Made by a program: the position numbers and the translations under genes
Source: Rhyacophila brunnea
Lineage: Eukaryota > Arthropoda > Insecta > Trichoptera > Rhyacophilidae
Direction of reading: 5' to 3'
Assembly: GCA_022495005.1 (NCBI GenBank)
Contig: JAGYXB010000557.1
Span: forward strand, 1,798,001 to 1,862,000
Length of the DNA stretch: 64,000 bases
The notes under the pieces: model-generated
Databases searched by the model: none
The model's input: only the letters and a program-made list of their open reading frames with translations
Told to the model about the DNA's origin: nothing
Shown here: in pieces, positions 9,245 through 21,512 of the stretch
Position numbering within the stretch: the first letter of the stretch is position 1
Layout: each line of letters starts with the position of its first letter

Positions 9245-11265
9245 AAATTCGCGTGTCTATAAAACAGTCCATACACTCAAATTCATTTAACAATTTACCT
9301 CAATATATTGATAGTGTTAATTCGTTTGGCATGTACATGCAGAATATTATTTTACTTTTTATACGCCAGTCCGCAGCAATACATTTGACAAAATGACAAT
9401 ACAATGACACTTGACGCTAGTGTTACCATGTTAAAAAAAAATCTTGCGGTGCCTGTGAAATCACGTATAATGGACTGATAACGGAAACATAAGAGTTTTA
9501 TAATTCAATATTAATGATGTATTTATAGTTATAGCATTTATAAAGTGAAGTTGTCGTATTTTTGTCATCGTTTAACAATTACAAAATAATTTACCTAAAA
9601 TATAGGAAAGATAAATTTTAAATATGGTATTATTTTCAATAGAAAAAACGAACGATACTTTTAAGACGAGGTGAACCATAGACAACATGTTCTTAACTAA
9701 GGACGATGTTTCTGCATAGTAATTTTGTACTAAGGAAATTTTGGTTTTGACAAATATTTCTGCATTGCGCTTATAGTTCATTTTCTGACCTCCCTCTTCT
9801 TACAAAAAAATCTATTTTAGAGACGTTTTATTTATTCGATATTTTATGTCACTAACTCATCCTATTGAGACTTTGAAAGAATGCTTTTCGATATTTGGGT
9901 GTACAACTGTGATGCATTAGTCATATTATTATGTTAAAGGTTTTACGTCCTAAATAATATTATAATGCAGGTAATATATTTTGTATAGTGATGATCTGAC
10001 TCTTTGATTGTCCACCATATGATAAGTACCCCCTTTCAGCAGTAGACAACGTGCGAAAATACTTCACATATTTCAACATAAGATTTACTTTAACATGTAA
10101 TTGAATATCATTTTTTTTAAATCATTAAAATATTGACTTTTGCCGCTCTCTCAATCCTGCTGCCTGGATGTTTCGCAGCCTTATCACCCCTGCTTGGCAT
10201 TTCCCATCTGAGAGGTATCGAACTAGATTACCATTGAGTTGATTAGATATAAATGAGTGAGTTATATGATAGTGATATGTTATATAGCGGCGCTAAAGTC
10301 AGAATTAAAAAATATTTGTATGTATACGTTAAGCCTTTGGATACTTTAATAAATTTAGTTCAAATTAATATGGAGTGGCATTTTGAAGGGTAATATTTTG
10401 CCTAAGTATTTCACTGGGTCAGTTTGATTTCAAGATTTCAGAAACTGTGTAGAGAATTAATTCAAGTTTCTCATCCCACTATCCACGTGTCAAAAAAATA
10501 AACATTCACCCTATAATTATTATATTAGCTTTCTTTTGATAATGATTTTAGTAAAATATACCAAGATTCCATTAGTAACTGAATACAACATATTATTTCG
10601 TTAATACTAATGTAATGACTTTCCCCAGAATTTTCAAATATTACTTATGAGCACTAAATGTAAGGAATGGTTGTTATGCTATTACAATAATTAGGCAATT
10701 ACACCAAAAGCTTTGTCCAATTGTTCGGACCAGTGTTCATATCGCATTGTGTATAATTAAGATACGTAAATAAAACATAAATAAAAACACAAAACATTTT
10801 TGTTCCGCGTAATACAGTCAGCCTTTTTACAAATAAATAACGGTCAAAAATAAATTTCATTATTCGACTATTAATGCGGAAACGAAGAATAATTTTACTT
10901 ATTTCTTGTTTCTTTGTATCAAAATTTCGTAGTTAGCTTTGCGAAAAATAAATTAAGAGTACAATCATAATATTTTACAAAGCTAAGGATAATAAAACCC
11001 GTGAAATGATGGCATTATTCATCAGAGAATTAGCCTAGAAAGACGATTAAAAACAACAATGTTTTGGATAATCCTCTCGACTATTTTAATTAATAGTTAA
11101 TAATATTATCAAATGACTGGCAGTGGTTGCGAACACTTTTAAAACTTAAAATTAGTAATCGAAAAAAATACCTCTCAGAAGTTTTATAACTAGGGGTAAG
11201 TTTAAATTAAGTAATAATAATATTAATATAATATATATCTTTATTTGGGAGTAATCAGGAGATGA
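9245..11265. other. AT-rich stretch with one GC-richer patch
   Basis: Mostly featureless AT-rich DNA. A patch at 10140-10230 is GC-richer and open on the minus strand (NLVRYLSDGKCQAG), and could be a scrap of an element, but I cannot name it. Confidence 0.4.
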
Positions 11266-11269
11266 GAAA

Positions 11270-11560
11270 GAGGACCAACGAGCCTCTCATTGCGTTGCGA
11301 GTGAAGAGATGACGTTAGACCTGGACAATAGAATTTCAATCTGACTTGTCCAACCGAATTCCAGCGCCCTAGAAGACCATCAAATATTATCAATAGAGTG
11401 TGTATATGGAGAAAGTACGAGATACTGACGTATCTCGATGGGTAGATAGAAGTAGATTCATGTTAATCGACATGGATCCGTAAGGTGTCTATATTATACT
11501 CCAACTAAAGGGTGAACATGGCCAAAGATAGAAGAAGAAGGTATATTTTCTGTTTCAATA
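11270..11560 (+). mobile_element. Decayed LINE tail, family of 15695-16330
   Basis: The segment aligns by eye with 16050-16260: GCGAGTGAAGAGATGACGTT corresponds to the KRRRW-W-L block of a reverse transcriptase C-terminus, and both copies share TGTATA-GG followed by TACGAGATAC. The reading frame is broken by several stops. It ends in a short purine tail (AGAAGAAGAAGG) at 11530-11541, consistent with a LINE 3' end. Confidence 0.5.
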
Positions 11561-11692
11561 AAAAAATTATTAGCTTTAAGAACTATTGTAAATTATAATC
11601 AAATACTTGTTCAATCGAAGGTTATCAGAACAAAAATCTGAAAAGGTCATACTGCATTTCAACTATTAGGGATTTTAGGTAAATACTAAAGC

Positions 11693-11704
11693 GGGGGGGG
11701 GGGG
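11693..11704. repeat. 12 bp poly-G run
   Basis: Twelve consecutive G in an AT-rich context. It may be a mutable homopolymer or an assembly-sensitive site. Confidence 0.7.
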
Positions 11705-12632
11705 TATAATGAAATATTGTCACTTACCTGAGAGTAGTCGAGAACTCACTCGGATTTTGTCCTTTTAGCAATTTTGATCAATTTATAAAAACATCATTGA
11801 AAAACTTTAGAAATAGGCATAGGTATGACATAAAATATTACTTCTTACTCAGGTCTTTCACTTTCTGGGTGGTGAGTGCTTTCATCTCCAATATATCGAT
11901 CTGTCTATAATTCATGCGAATTATTTCATATAACTTACTTACGTTTTAATTGAGGTTCTTAAAATTACACCAATCCGCAGGCAATCTGCTTTATGCTCAA
12001 TATTAATTAATGTAAATGACATTAGTAAATAATGTACTAGTAAATAATGAAATTATTATTGTTTAATGACAAATCTATATTCATTATCATTGTATTACGC
12101 TATAACCGTATATTTAAAATAAATACTAGTCTGACGCAAGTTGTACTTTATTGGCCGTAACAGGGTGCATATTATGGTAGGTATGTAAGTAACTATATCA
12201 CTATTTAAGTAGTGTGAATAAAAATTTGTCGTTTGTATATTTTTTATGTCAAGTTATATGTAATAATATTTATCAATTGTTTGAAACTGCCTGGTAGGTA
12301 GGCACTATAGAAAAATTTATATTAAAGAATAGAATAGAGATTCTTTTATTATAAAAAAATGTGCATCATAATAATATTTCCTGCAATGTTTTAAAGCATC
12401 AGTAGGATATCATTTAGATGAGGGTATACCGCAAGAAGCATGCAATTTGCCGGTCCGGCGGGCAGGCCCCACTGCCACGCTTTTGTCTGCCCGTTTATGA
12501 CTGACATACAAGAACAGACTTTTACAGTCAGAACATACATAAATATATAATTCAAAAGTAATAGAGAATTTCTTAGCTGACTCAAAAGCGATATTCATAA
12601 ATGTTACTCAAATCGAAGTAGTCAACATATAC
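11705..12632. other. AT-rich stretch with a GC-rich island at 12420-12510
   Basis: Apart from a GC-rich island (CCGGTCCGGCGGGCAGGCCC and surroundings) nothing is recognisable. The island is open in two minus-strand frames but has no motif that I know. It is probably a scrap of a mobile element. Confidence 0.4.
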
Positions 12633-13119
12633 GTTAAGGGGGGACATGCTCAGCGTAGGTCAAAATGGAGCTTTTGTTCTATTTTCAAAGCATGATCCTC
12701 GACATTCCTTAAACGTTGTAGATAATCTATTTATATAATTTTGAAGCCTTATTATCCTTTCTATTTATTTTAAACATTTGATGACTGCATAAAGTATTTT
12801 TATTACATAAAATAGTATTCTTTTAAACCTCTCGCTCTAATGTTTTAGAATACAGTCATATTTCAGTACATAAATGTGCAGTGGTGTTAAGATTTTACAT
12901 TTATTAATTTTTAAACGCATTTATAAAACCATCAGTATAATTTATATCGACACTATTATAGTGAAATATTTAAGATAAAAAATTATATTGATAATCTCGG
13001 TGATCCCAAATTTGACAAGAATTGGGCATTTTATTATTCAAAAAATGGGCAAGATTAACACATTTGAAGATAATTCTAAAGATACTCATTATAAGCTATG
13101 TCTTTGACCATTCAAGTGT
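12633..13119 (+). repeat. Dispersed repeat family D, copy 1
   Basis: A non-coding repeat whose reverse complement occurs at 23931-24236. Shared blocks include ATGCTCAGCGT/GTCAAAATGGAGC, CAAAGCATGATCCT, ACGTTGTAGATAATCTATTT, TTGAAGCCTTATTATC and AAGCTATGTCTTTGACCATT. This copy is about 180 bp longer, with extra sequence at about 12840-13010. Confidence 0.7.
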
Positions 13120-13164
13120 GATAAACATCTCACAAATAATGATTGCTTTATAATAAGAAGAAGA

Positions 13165-13615
13165 TTTTACGTGCTCTCTCTGCTATCCCGATACGGAGCC
13201 CCACGGGACTGATGTTGCAACCATGCACCATGGTGCTTAAAGAAAGAATTTAGAGAGTAAAGAAAAGGCTTGGACTAACTCAGCTAATCGCGATGATATT
13301 AAGACGTGTCCTCTGAATCTGCATACTGATTATAAAAATTTGAATTCGATGATAATAATTATACAGAGGAATCGGGTTCAACCCGATTAATCTGCTCTCT
13401 ATGCGACGCTGCAAATTTCTCAAATGCCTCAAAGTGGGCCTTGATTGATATTAAGTGTACGTGGCCAATTGGGGTCATGTGTGGACGGACCCTGGTAAAC
13501 AGCTCCGCTCATTCAGAATTCATAAGGGAGCAATCCCAGATAAAGTGTTCAACGTCTTGGTGGTGATGTCCGCAGATGCATTCCGGCGGCCAACCATCAT
13601 TAGTTGACATAATAG
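13165..13615 (-). mobile_element. I/R1-like LINE tail, copy 1
   Basis: On the minus strand the 13390-13612 part encodes a decayed C-terminal zinc-finger-like block resembling C-CG--HQDVEHFIWDC, then LFTRVRPH and PIGHV, as in the better copies at 45655-46345 and 57000-57540. The region below 13390 matches their 3' untranslated part (GATACGGAGCCCCACGGGAC and ATGCACCATGGTGCTTAAAG). Stops and small indels interrupt the frame. Confidence 0.65.
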
Positions 13616-14715
13616 AAAAATTATGACCTAGCTACCCCCTTCAAATTTTACTACATGTAGTCTTCGCTCAACGCTTGTAATTCTGTATGTTAAGAGTTGT
13701 CATGGTATAGATTTGTCCCCGCATTCTGGAGGGTTGAGTAAATTTAGTCGCTCGTCAAGAGAAATACTGGAAAATAGCTGAATTAGTAATACTAACCGAA
13801 GACGTTTGTAAAATCATAGCACTAGAAGAATGGAAGAAATAATATGTTCAGCATTATAATCTACCCAGAGAAAGATTCTATGAAAAATGATCGATGTATT
13901 GATACTATATTTGACAAGATTTCATAGTAATAATAATATGTTTCAACTTATGCGTACAATCTAATTTTTATTATGTACTTCCTTAAACCTAAGTTGATTG
14001 CTATAATCCGGGAAAAAACCTTAGTGTATGTATCTATATACTAGTATATACTATTATATTCTTACGGTTATTAATAATTATTGGTTTACTGTTATTAAGT
14101 ATTATGTGTTATTTTCTTTCAATGTAGTTATAATAGGTAAATTATCTAACGATTTTACTTTAATCAGAAGAATTGCGTATTTACTGTAATTACTATTATA
14201 ATATATTATCTCATTTAATAAATATGTTCCAGCTTACTAAATGTATAATGTTATTTCCTTTCAAACCTTAAGCTATAATCTGTAGTAGGTAAAACCTATT
14301 TATTTGTGTACTTCCTTGAATTCAATCAATAATACATATCACTAAAAATGATAATAAAATATTGTTATTTAAAAACTTATTTCATTAAGAATTTTTCTGT
14401 CTAACAAGACTGATTATTGAATAGGACAGGGAGAAACTAAATTTGAAAAATAAACTGACACGCAAATTAAGAAATCGTTTAGTGTAATCGGGTCGTGAAA
14501 AAAAAAATATTGTGAGAAATGCTTACAGTGCAGTACTAGTATATCGAGTGAAGGTGTATAGAAAGTATTAAATATCAGTACAATTAATAATTTGAGCAGA
14601 TTAACGGAAAGGTATAAATAACTATGGTGTTGGATAGAAAACACGATTTTGAAAATAGTAGGTATCTCTGAAAATGTCAATTTATATAAGAATATGTTAA
14701 ATTTTTTTTTTTAAT
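13616..14715. other. AT-rich stretch, no feature seen
   Basis: Very AT-rich, with simple AT palindromes near 14040. The 88-residue minus-strand ORF at 14414-14680 has no recognisable content. Confidence 0.5.
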
Positions 14716-14721
14716 TGGATT

Positions 14722-14935
14722 TATAATTTTGTGGATCTGGGCCGACCACGAAAAGTTTTCTTTACAGATTTTTGTTTCACGAGAAATATATGTCAGTTAC
14801 TTACTCAACATATTAGGTCCATACTCTGGGTTCAAACACGCATTGAAAAATATGCGATTTATTTTGAGTTTTGAACCCGGGAACTACGACATTATACGCC
14901 TAACGCGCAGCCGCTCGTCCGTCGTGGGCATCTAA
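14722..14935 (-). mobile_element. tRNA-derived SINE, family 1 (minus)
   Basis: On the minus strand: an A-box-like region in ACGGACGAGCGGCTGCGCGT, a B-box GGGTTCAAAACTC, then the body with GGACCTAATATGTTGAGTAA and ATATTTCTCGTGAAACAAAA, as in the copies at 24878, 35388, 38461, 52933 and 63075. Divergent copy. Confidence 0.7.
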
Positions 14936-15690
14936 GAATATGATAGATTTAAATTAAAGACATTTCGTGTTATCCAATATTCAATCAATCAAAATATATT
15001 AACATTATGGATGAGGAAAAACCATCAGCTAATTGTCGCTGCTGACAAATGAACGAGTTAGAAACACATCCAAGAATATTGGCACGTGGCACTGCCAAAT
15101 GATTATTTTTTTCTAGTTAGATATATTAGTTTAGCACAGAAATTAAATTTAAAATATATTACGTCATTAGTTGCCGTTATTACAAAACAAACTCTTTAAA
15201 TACAATAAATTATAACAATAATTCCAGGTCTAGATGACGATGTGAACCGTCATCTATTTCTTAGTAAACTACACCTGCATACTAATAATAGTGATACGTA
15301 TGTAATCAAAGCTCACATAAAGGAGGCAATAACAAGCCAGTTTACAGGAATTACCAGCACGTAGTTGTATTGTTTTGGTTGAACTTCCACTCCATACTTG
15401 CCTGTGAAACGAGGCTGCGGCTTAGTGCGTACAAATCCGCGATTGTATGGTTAACCATTAAATGACATGATAGCGCTTCGGTCGCGCACGAAATGCACTA
15501 TAAAATATAACTACAACAGTGATACCGTCATTATTTTTAATAAACTGTAAAAGCTCAGCAAAAATTACGCAAGCTTTGAAAAATATTCATATTTGGTAAT
15601 CAAGCTTTTTGAACTGAAACTTTTTTACGTGTAATACAGTAATTTCAATCCAGCTGATAAAGATATGCACCGATGAAATTATCCAATTCA
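14936..15690. other. No clear feature
   Basis: AT-rich, with a slightly GC-richer piece at 15390-15500. No protein, tRNA or repeat was recognised. Confidence 0.45.
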
Positions 15691-15694
15691 ACAA

Positions 15695-16330
15695 ATCAAT
15701 CGAGGGAATTCAAGAGACAATTGACAAACCGCATGACAATTCGTCTCGTGTTGGTTTGAAAATCAACGCAAAGAAAACCATAGTGTTGTGCAATATAATC
15801 TGTCCTGGTCCAGATTTTTTCTTGATTAGCGACGTCGAGAATGTTAACAAAACTGAATAGGTGGGTAAATATCACGAGATATGGCATTGGAAATGGCTGG
15901 AGCAAAATTTCTCTCTATTGGGAATATCCGGGTGCTGGTTTTTAGGGAAATTTATGCCACATTACGAAGGCTCTGAAAGCAAACTTATACTGAGCTTCGT
16001 AAACGGATGTTTGCGATGGATACTGGGTGTGTGGATAAGATAGTGTGCCAAGTTGCTTCTCATCACGCTGAAAGTAAAGAGGCGACGTTGGATTTGGCTC
16101 GACAATTTGATACGGATGCCTGAAGACAACTTCTACCTGGCTTCCGTTCTTCAAGCCAACTAGATTCCAGCATTCAGCTAAATATTATTTATATAGTGTA
16201 TACGGCAGAGTTACGAGATACTTAGATGACTGGGAATGACGCAAGAAGATTAGCGAGCAACAGGGATGCTTGTAGGCACCATGCGGTGTACATCTGTCCC
16301 AATTATGGGTATACCAAAATATGGTAAAAG
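15695..16330 (+). mobile_element. Decayed LINE fragment (reverse transcriptase C-terminal half)
   Basis: A frame near 15740-15800 reads SRVGLKINAKKT, the standard motif after the catalytic palm in many LINE reverse transcriptases, followed after a break by SDVENVN. Near 16075-16120 another frame gives KRRRWIWLDNLIRMPEDN, matching the WLGH-RM-ED block of LINE C-termini. At least three frameshifts and several stops separate these. The 3' end is similar to 11270-11560. It is inactive and 5'-truncated, and the clade cannot be fixed. Confidence 0.65.
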
Positions 16331-18060
16331 TAGGTGTATTACGAAAAACTGCTCACAATTACTCTCTTGAACCACGAAGCTTTTGGTTGACCATTGAATG
16401 TGCTATCAATTTTATTGTACCATTGAAATCGTGCCGATGTAAAAATGTTAAGAATAATAACTAGTACCTATACACAACAGTTTGATAATAATTAATGAAT
16501 TGCTTTGACTTTAACTCGCGTAACTTACTCAATGCTTGTGCGGCTGTAGAAATTAATGGAATGAAAAATATTGTTACTATCATGTTTGTAATTATAAAAT
16601 AATGTGGTAGTCATTTCTTGTCGTAAACACCTTATTAGCGGATCACACTGCAAGAAAGGCCCTAAACGGTACTTGCTTTTCGTTGTTTAGTTGAGTACGT
16701 AGATTACATAGTTAAGAATACCAACTCATACGACAAATGAAGCTGTGTTCTCGAGTCCTACTTGATCAAAGATTATTTCTAAGATTTTTCAAATATGTTA
16801 TAATATCTGAAGTTTTGTTTACATTAGGTATTGATACGAATTCTAAATATCATAGATTATTTACTTATGAACTGCTATATTTGTGAAATATTGTAGTTTG
16901 CAATGGAATTTAATATCTAAACACATGAAATTCTAGAAATAATAAAGCTAGTGCTTTTATAAAAATGAGTTATAAAAGTCAGTAAGTATCTATTTGTAGA
17001 GCTATAGTCGGTTAACTAACGGAAGTTAGTGCATTAAGTTGATGAGTTACTGCAGGCGACTGTTTCAATTTATACTCAATTTAACCCAGGTAAACAAACA
17101 CAGTCAACCGGTTTTGAACCACAGGTAGGTAACTCGATTATCAAGTTAACTGAATCATTTCAAACATAGTTATGATCTCTGGACATTGCGAAATACATCA
17201 AAATAGGCTGGAATAAATCTGGCATCTATTATTTCCCAACAATGCGATTAAAACCTGTCAAATAGAACCACACAATGGCAATATCGCGTCTCGCTTATGT
17301 TATGCTTGAATAACAAGATTGGCGAAACAGTCCGCACTTTTACGTGTACACAGAAAGTTATTATCGCGATTAGTTTAAAACACACACTATTGGTGACAGT
17401 AAATCTATGCACGTGTATAGGCACGTGTAAAATAATCACTATTGGAGGAAAAATGTTGGTGGAAAGGCGTAGCACTGAATAATAAGAAATACTTACATCA
17501 TTTTGTTAGCAATATATTTTTTAAAACAGTAAGTCTAGTCACTCTAGCCTCTGGCAATTGTCTTTGTAGATGGAATTTATGTATTTTTAAATACTAGTAT
17601 TAAAGCTTTCAATATAGATATTCAATGTGTGCCCACTTAAAAAGTAGCGAAAACAGTTTGTCGTAGAAAAGCGAATTAAAATAAACATTTGTTAAACGTT
17701 CAACTTCGCCGTGGGGGAATTTGCATTTTTTAAAGTACAAGATGAAAGGAAAAAGCTTTTAGCGTCATATCGATTTGAAAAAGCGTCTAGTTGTTAACAC
17801 AAGCACTGCGACTCAATTGGCTACATTTGTACCGGTGGTATTCAATACCTGGCCCGCAGTTTTTATTCCCCTGGTTTTTATATTACTTTTGTAACATCAA
17901 CCCTTTCTTTTTAGGTCCTTAAATAAGATATACCTACTATGTTTTGTGTTATTTGCCTTATACGACTGCCTCCAATGTTTAATTATTTTGTATATTTTTT
18001 CATTGCAACAATTTCACATCGTATATTATATACATTCTATAATAAAATATAAAAATAAAG
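16331..18060. other. AT-rich stretch, no feature seen
   Basis: No recognised coding or repeat content. Overlapping 60-75 residue ORFs on both strands at 17248-17482 look like chance. Confidence 0.5.
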
Positions 18061-18088
18061 TAATGCAAAGCTTCATAAGCTGTCTTGC

Positions 18089-18990
18089 AGGTTTTCTATT
18101 AACAAGGGTGTCCGATAAGGCAACACGATCTTCACCGCTACTCTGGAAGATCTATTCAAGCGACTTGACTGAGAGAACACTGGAATCGTTATTAACGGAA
18201 AATTCTTCAGTTACCTGTACTTTGGAGAGATTGTTGTCTTTATAAACGACTCAGAAGCTCTTCAGAATAGGATGCAGTAGCTTGCAAAAATGAAAACAGC
18301 AAAGTATGTTTAAAAATAAATGTTTCGTAGACAAAGGTAAATGATAAACTGGGTTGTTGAACCAAAATCGATCCTCACCAATGGCACTAATGAAGGTGAG
18401 CAGTGATAAATTGAGCAGGTCAGCAACTACACCTATCTCGGATAACGAATGTCAATTGACGGTAATTATGTATGACGAGATTGTTAGCAGAACAAAACTG
18501 GCACCGAGTACATATATTTGGGCGCCTAAATAATATCTTCAAAAGTGATCCCCCAATTTGTCTTAAGCGTAAAGTTCTCAACCAATGTGTGCTACCAATA
18601 ATCATGTATGTATGTGAAACATGGGCTCTTAGTGTAAGAGAAATCCAAAAATTACGAGTATCGCGACGTCGCTTGCAAAGTTGCTTGTTGGGCATAACGC
18701 GGAAAGATCACAAAATAAACAAATGTATAAGGAAGCAGAAATATAAATAAGTAGATGGAATGGCAATAGGCTGGAAATGTCTCTCGGCGCGTGGATAGCC
18801 GCTGGACAAACGTCATCATGCAGAGGTATCTAAGGGACACTAAACGTCCAAAGGAACGTCCTAAAACCCACTGGATAGACGAAGTCATAAAGTTCACTGG
18901 ATGTACGTAGCAGCGAAGAACTAATAATCGAGAAAAGTGGGGGAAGCTCCGAGCAGTGGTTTGACTTCAACTGATGATGATAATATAACC
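18089..18990 (+). mobile_element. BovB/RTE-like LINE, 3' half, best copy
   Basis: The longest copy of this family in the window. Successive pieces of a LINE reverse transcriptase can be read: VR-GNTIFTATLEDLFKRLD then ENTGIVINGKFFSYLYFGEI (the catalytic FADD is replaced by FGEI at about 18225); NYTYLG at 18428-18445; then NNIFKSDPPICLKRKVLNQC and VLPIIMYVCETWALSVREIQ (18530-18650), GITRKDHKINK, and finally RPKERPKTHWIDEVIKFTGC (18849-18908) and EKWGKLRAVV. The 3' end is a short (TGATGA) run at 18972-18981, a tail type seen in RTE/BovB elements. Stops include TAA at 18117-18119. It is inactive. Other copies: 1741-2170, 49185-49345, 51035-51260 (minus), 52472-52912. Confidence 0.8.
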
Positions 18991-19538
18991 ATTAAAAAAA
19001 ATCTCTCACAAATATACCCCTCCGACGTGATATGAATATTTAAATATTTTTAATATTATGCACCGGGGAAGAGGTTTTTAGAAGTCTTGTTGAAGTATTG
19101 TGAAGTGTCTGCAAAAGTGGCTTCCCGTCTTGAGACTGCACTGTTGACAAGAAGCTGACGGCTGGAAATCTATAAGTTTTCAAGATAATTTTCAGGTTTC
19201 TTAACCCGTAAAATGTTCATTAAAGAAGCATATTTTATGATACTAGACAGTTACATTTTAATTCTTCTTTAGCTTCTAAAGATAGAAACTTTACAAATGT
19301 CTAATTTATAATAACATTTAGTAGGAATATAATAATGTATGGCGAATACGATTTAGGAAAATGTTTTATTACGAATTATAATAATAAAGATTATTATGTA
19401 AATGCCTATATTTTTATATTTACACAATAAAAATGATTCTTTAAATTTATTATAAGATTAGTTTTATTGTGATGTTTTCGTTTATAAAAGCACTTATATA
19501 CATAAGTTTCACATTTTAATACATTATATAATATATCA
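18991..19538. other. AT-rich stretch, no feature seen
   Basis: No coding or repeat content recognised. Confidence 0.5.
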
Positions 19539-19845
19539 GCGCATCTATTCAATACACAAAACTGCTTTCGGCCGCTACGACAGCTATATAGGGTAGGTTT
19601 GTATCGAAGTATTAGCACTTATTGTATCAATTACAATAAGTTAGCCGTCTAAATACTCAAAACTGTCTATCTCGCTCTAAAATTTATCACAGCCAAGAGA
19701 GGTGCTGTTAAAACATAGCACTTATTGTAACAATTACAACTAACGTATTGTAATTGTTACAGTAATTGTTAATACTTCGATACAAACAATAAAAAACTAT
19801 CCTCGCTAGCTGCCTATAGCAGTTTTGTGTATAGAATAGATGCGC
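19539..19845. mobile_element. Foldback MITE, 307 bp
   Basis: Two long arms face each other. The left arm reads GCGCATCTATTCAATACACA then AAACTGCTTTCGGC, and later GTTTGTATCGAAGTATTA. The right arm, reverse-complemented, reads GCGCATCTATTCTATACACA then AAACTGCTATAGGC, and later GTTTGTATCGAAGTATTA. The arms are about 95-100 nt with a centre of about 100 nt, and the centre has two near-copies of TAGCACTTATTGTA-CAATTA. The transcript could fold into a long imperfect hairpin. No ORF and no firm target duplication. Confidence 0.75.
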
Positions 19846-19886
19846 AGGATCGATTTATCCAATGCTGAATGAGTGCCTTTAAAAGC

Positions 19887-20267
19887 TTATTTCATTCTTC
19901 TAAGTCGGACCTGAAAGTTGGTCCTGAGCAATGCATTGCCTCGTACTTCAACATTTTTATTTTTACCTCTTGGGTGACTAGCGATTATCTCTTTTTCAAT
20001 TATATCGATACATGTTTCCTGCATATTTATAATATGTAATGTTTTTAATAAAACGTCGCTATAGATTAGTTTGTCGAATATCCGTTTTTGTCGAAATCGA
20101 CCTTTTAATGCATAATAATTTTTTGTATCTAAATGGACCAGAACCATCCTTTTCTTTAAATTACATTGTAATGAATACATCATTTGTATGCTGTAAAAAC
20201 AACAATTTAAATACTTCCATATGTTTAAATATAGTATAATGCAATTTGTTTTTCGTCTCCTGGACAT
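19887..20267 (-). other. Unidentified 126-residue ORF
   Basis: One of the longer open frames not explained by a named element. Its start is a basic MSRRRKTN, the middle has VHLDTKNYYALKGRFRQKRI, and the end is basic (RGKNKNVEVRG, FQVRLRRMK). No motif that I can name, no signal peptide and no neighbouring exon was seen. It lies 40 bp from the foldback at 19539-19845 and may be part of an unknown element, a host exon or chance. Confidence 0.2.
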
Positions 20268-20269
20268 TT

Positions 20270-20990
20270 GACATTTGGTCTATTCGACAAACCAATCCTA
20301 CAGCGACAAAAAGATATTAGATTACAACCCTTCTTAACTCTCATTCTATATTATTGACTAATTAATTTCATTATTTTATTTATATTCAATTTGATTGATA
20401 TAATTATTGAATTTGGTTTAACATATTTATGTAGGTACATAATATATTCCATTAAGTTTGTTGAGGCAATTCTAACCAAAATACGCGAACTAAACATGTT
20501 TTGAATATGTTTTTAGAGAGTGAATAAATGGTTAAAGTACACAATAAACATCTGGAGAACAGATAAAATGGCCGCCGGACGCAGTAATCAAGTTCTGTTT
20601 CCCCCCACCTATCTAATTGACCTTGAGAATCTGACCAGTTAAAATCCGATATTGCCTGTCAGGGGATCTATACATCGCTATTATTTTTTTCTGCTATGTT
20701 TATTTATTCAACAGTTGTAAGTGATTCTAATGTAACATTTTTTTGATAGCATTATCAAACAGTTGGTGATTTACCTTGACGAATACAAAGACGTAGAAGC
20801 GTTAAAAAATAAACACGATTTCTACTCATACATATGAATAAGTAAATTAATTAATTTAATTAAGTAAAGACGCTATAATGTTGAAAAGCCTCAGATTGTA
20901 AAAATCAGTTTAAAAAACTAGACCGAGTTAGACACGAACTCACGCCTTTCTCTTGTTTTTACCTTTAGAGGTTATTCAAAAATATTTTTT
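20270..20990. other. No clear feature
   Basis: AT-rich with a GC-richer patch at 20560-20680. Nothing was recognised. Confidence 0.45.
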
Positions 20991-20992
20991 TT

Positions 20993-21512
20993 TAAGTTAT
21001 ACTTCTTAAGGCGCGTTTGGGAAATCAGATCAGAGTGTATTTTTGGCGTGTGACATGACGTATCACATAACTTATTTTTTCACACAAAAATAAACGCACT
21101 CGATTGAATTCGACCCACCGATTGTTCGGTTATCAGCCGAACGCACTACCATTACGCCACAGTATGATACTCCAATCGTGACGATTATACATTATAATAT
21201 TATAGTTTAGAATTGTTCCGTTGCCTAGGCAGCGAATTTATTATTGTCGGCCATTTGCAATTCCTTTCGTAAACAAACTATTAAACGTCATAGTGGCAGT
21301 TGTTACTTTAAAAATAAAAACAACGATAAATAATTATATAATTTAGTAATATACGTTAAAGTGTATAGAAATAAGCCAATGGCGTTCCAATAAGCGGTCC
21401 TTTTTCTTGAGTGTGTAATTTAACAAGATAATTAAGAGCTAGTCGAAAAATCTAGGTTATCAATAATTTTGCTTTTGTTTTGTTACGCCAAAGAAGTATA
21501 ACTTTTAACGCA
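20993..21512. mobile_element. Inverted-repeat element with a tRNA-like core
   Basis: AAGTTATACTTCTT at about 20994-21008, followed by AAGGCGCG, is mirrored at 21487-21512 (GTTACGCCAAAGAAGTATAACTTTTAACGC on the plus strand, broken here by mismatches in the outer part). The unit is about 520 bp. The tRNA-like segment at 21098-21168 lies within it. It is either a MITE with a SINE inserted or a composite non-autonomous element. Confidence 0.5.
21098..21168 (-). tRNA. tRNA-Ile-like relic
   Basis: On the minus strand: A-box-like TGGCGTAATGGTAGTGCG, an anticodon stem TTCGG/CCGAA around the loop CTGATAA (anticodon GAT, Ile), and a B-box-like GGGTCGAATTC. The acceptor stem does not pair well, so it is more likely a SINE head or pseudogene than a working tRNA. 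Confidence 0.45.

Noticed and set aside
21098..21168. Functional tRNA-Ile gene
   Set aside because: The anticodon arm is good but acceptor pairing fails and the unit sits inside a repeat.
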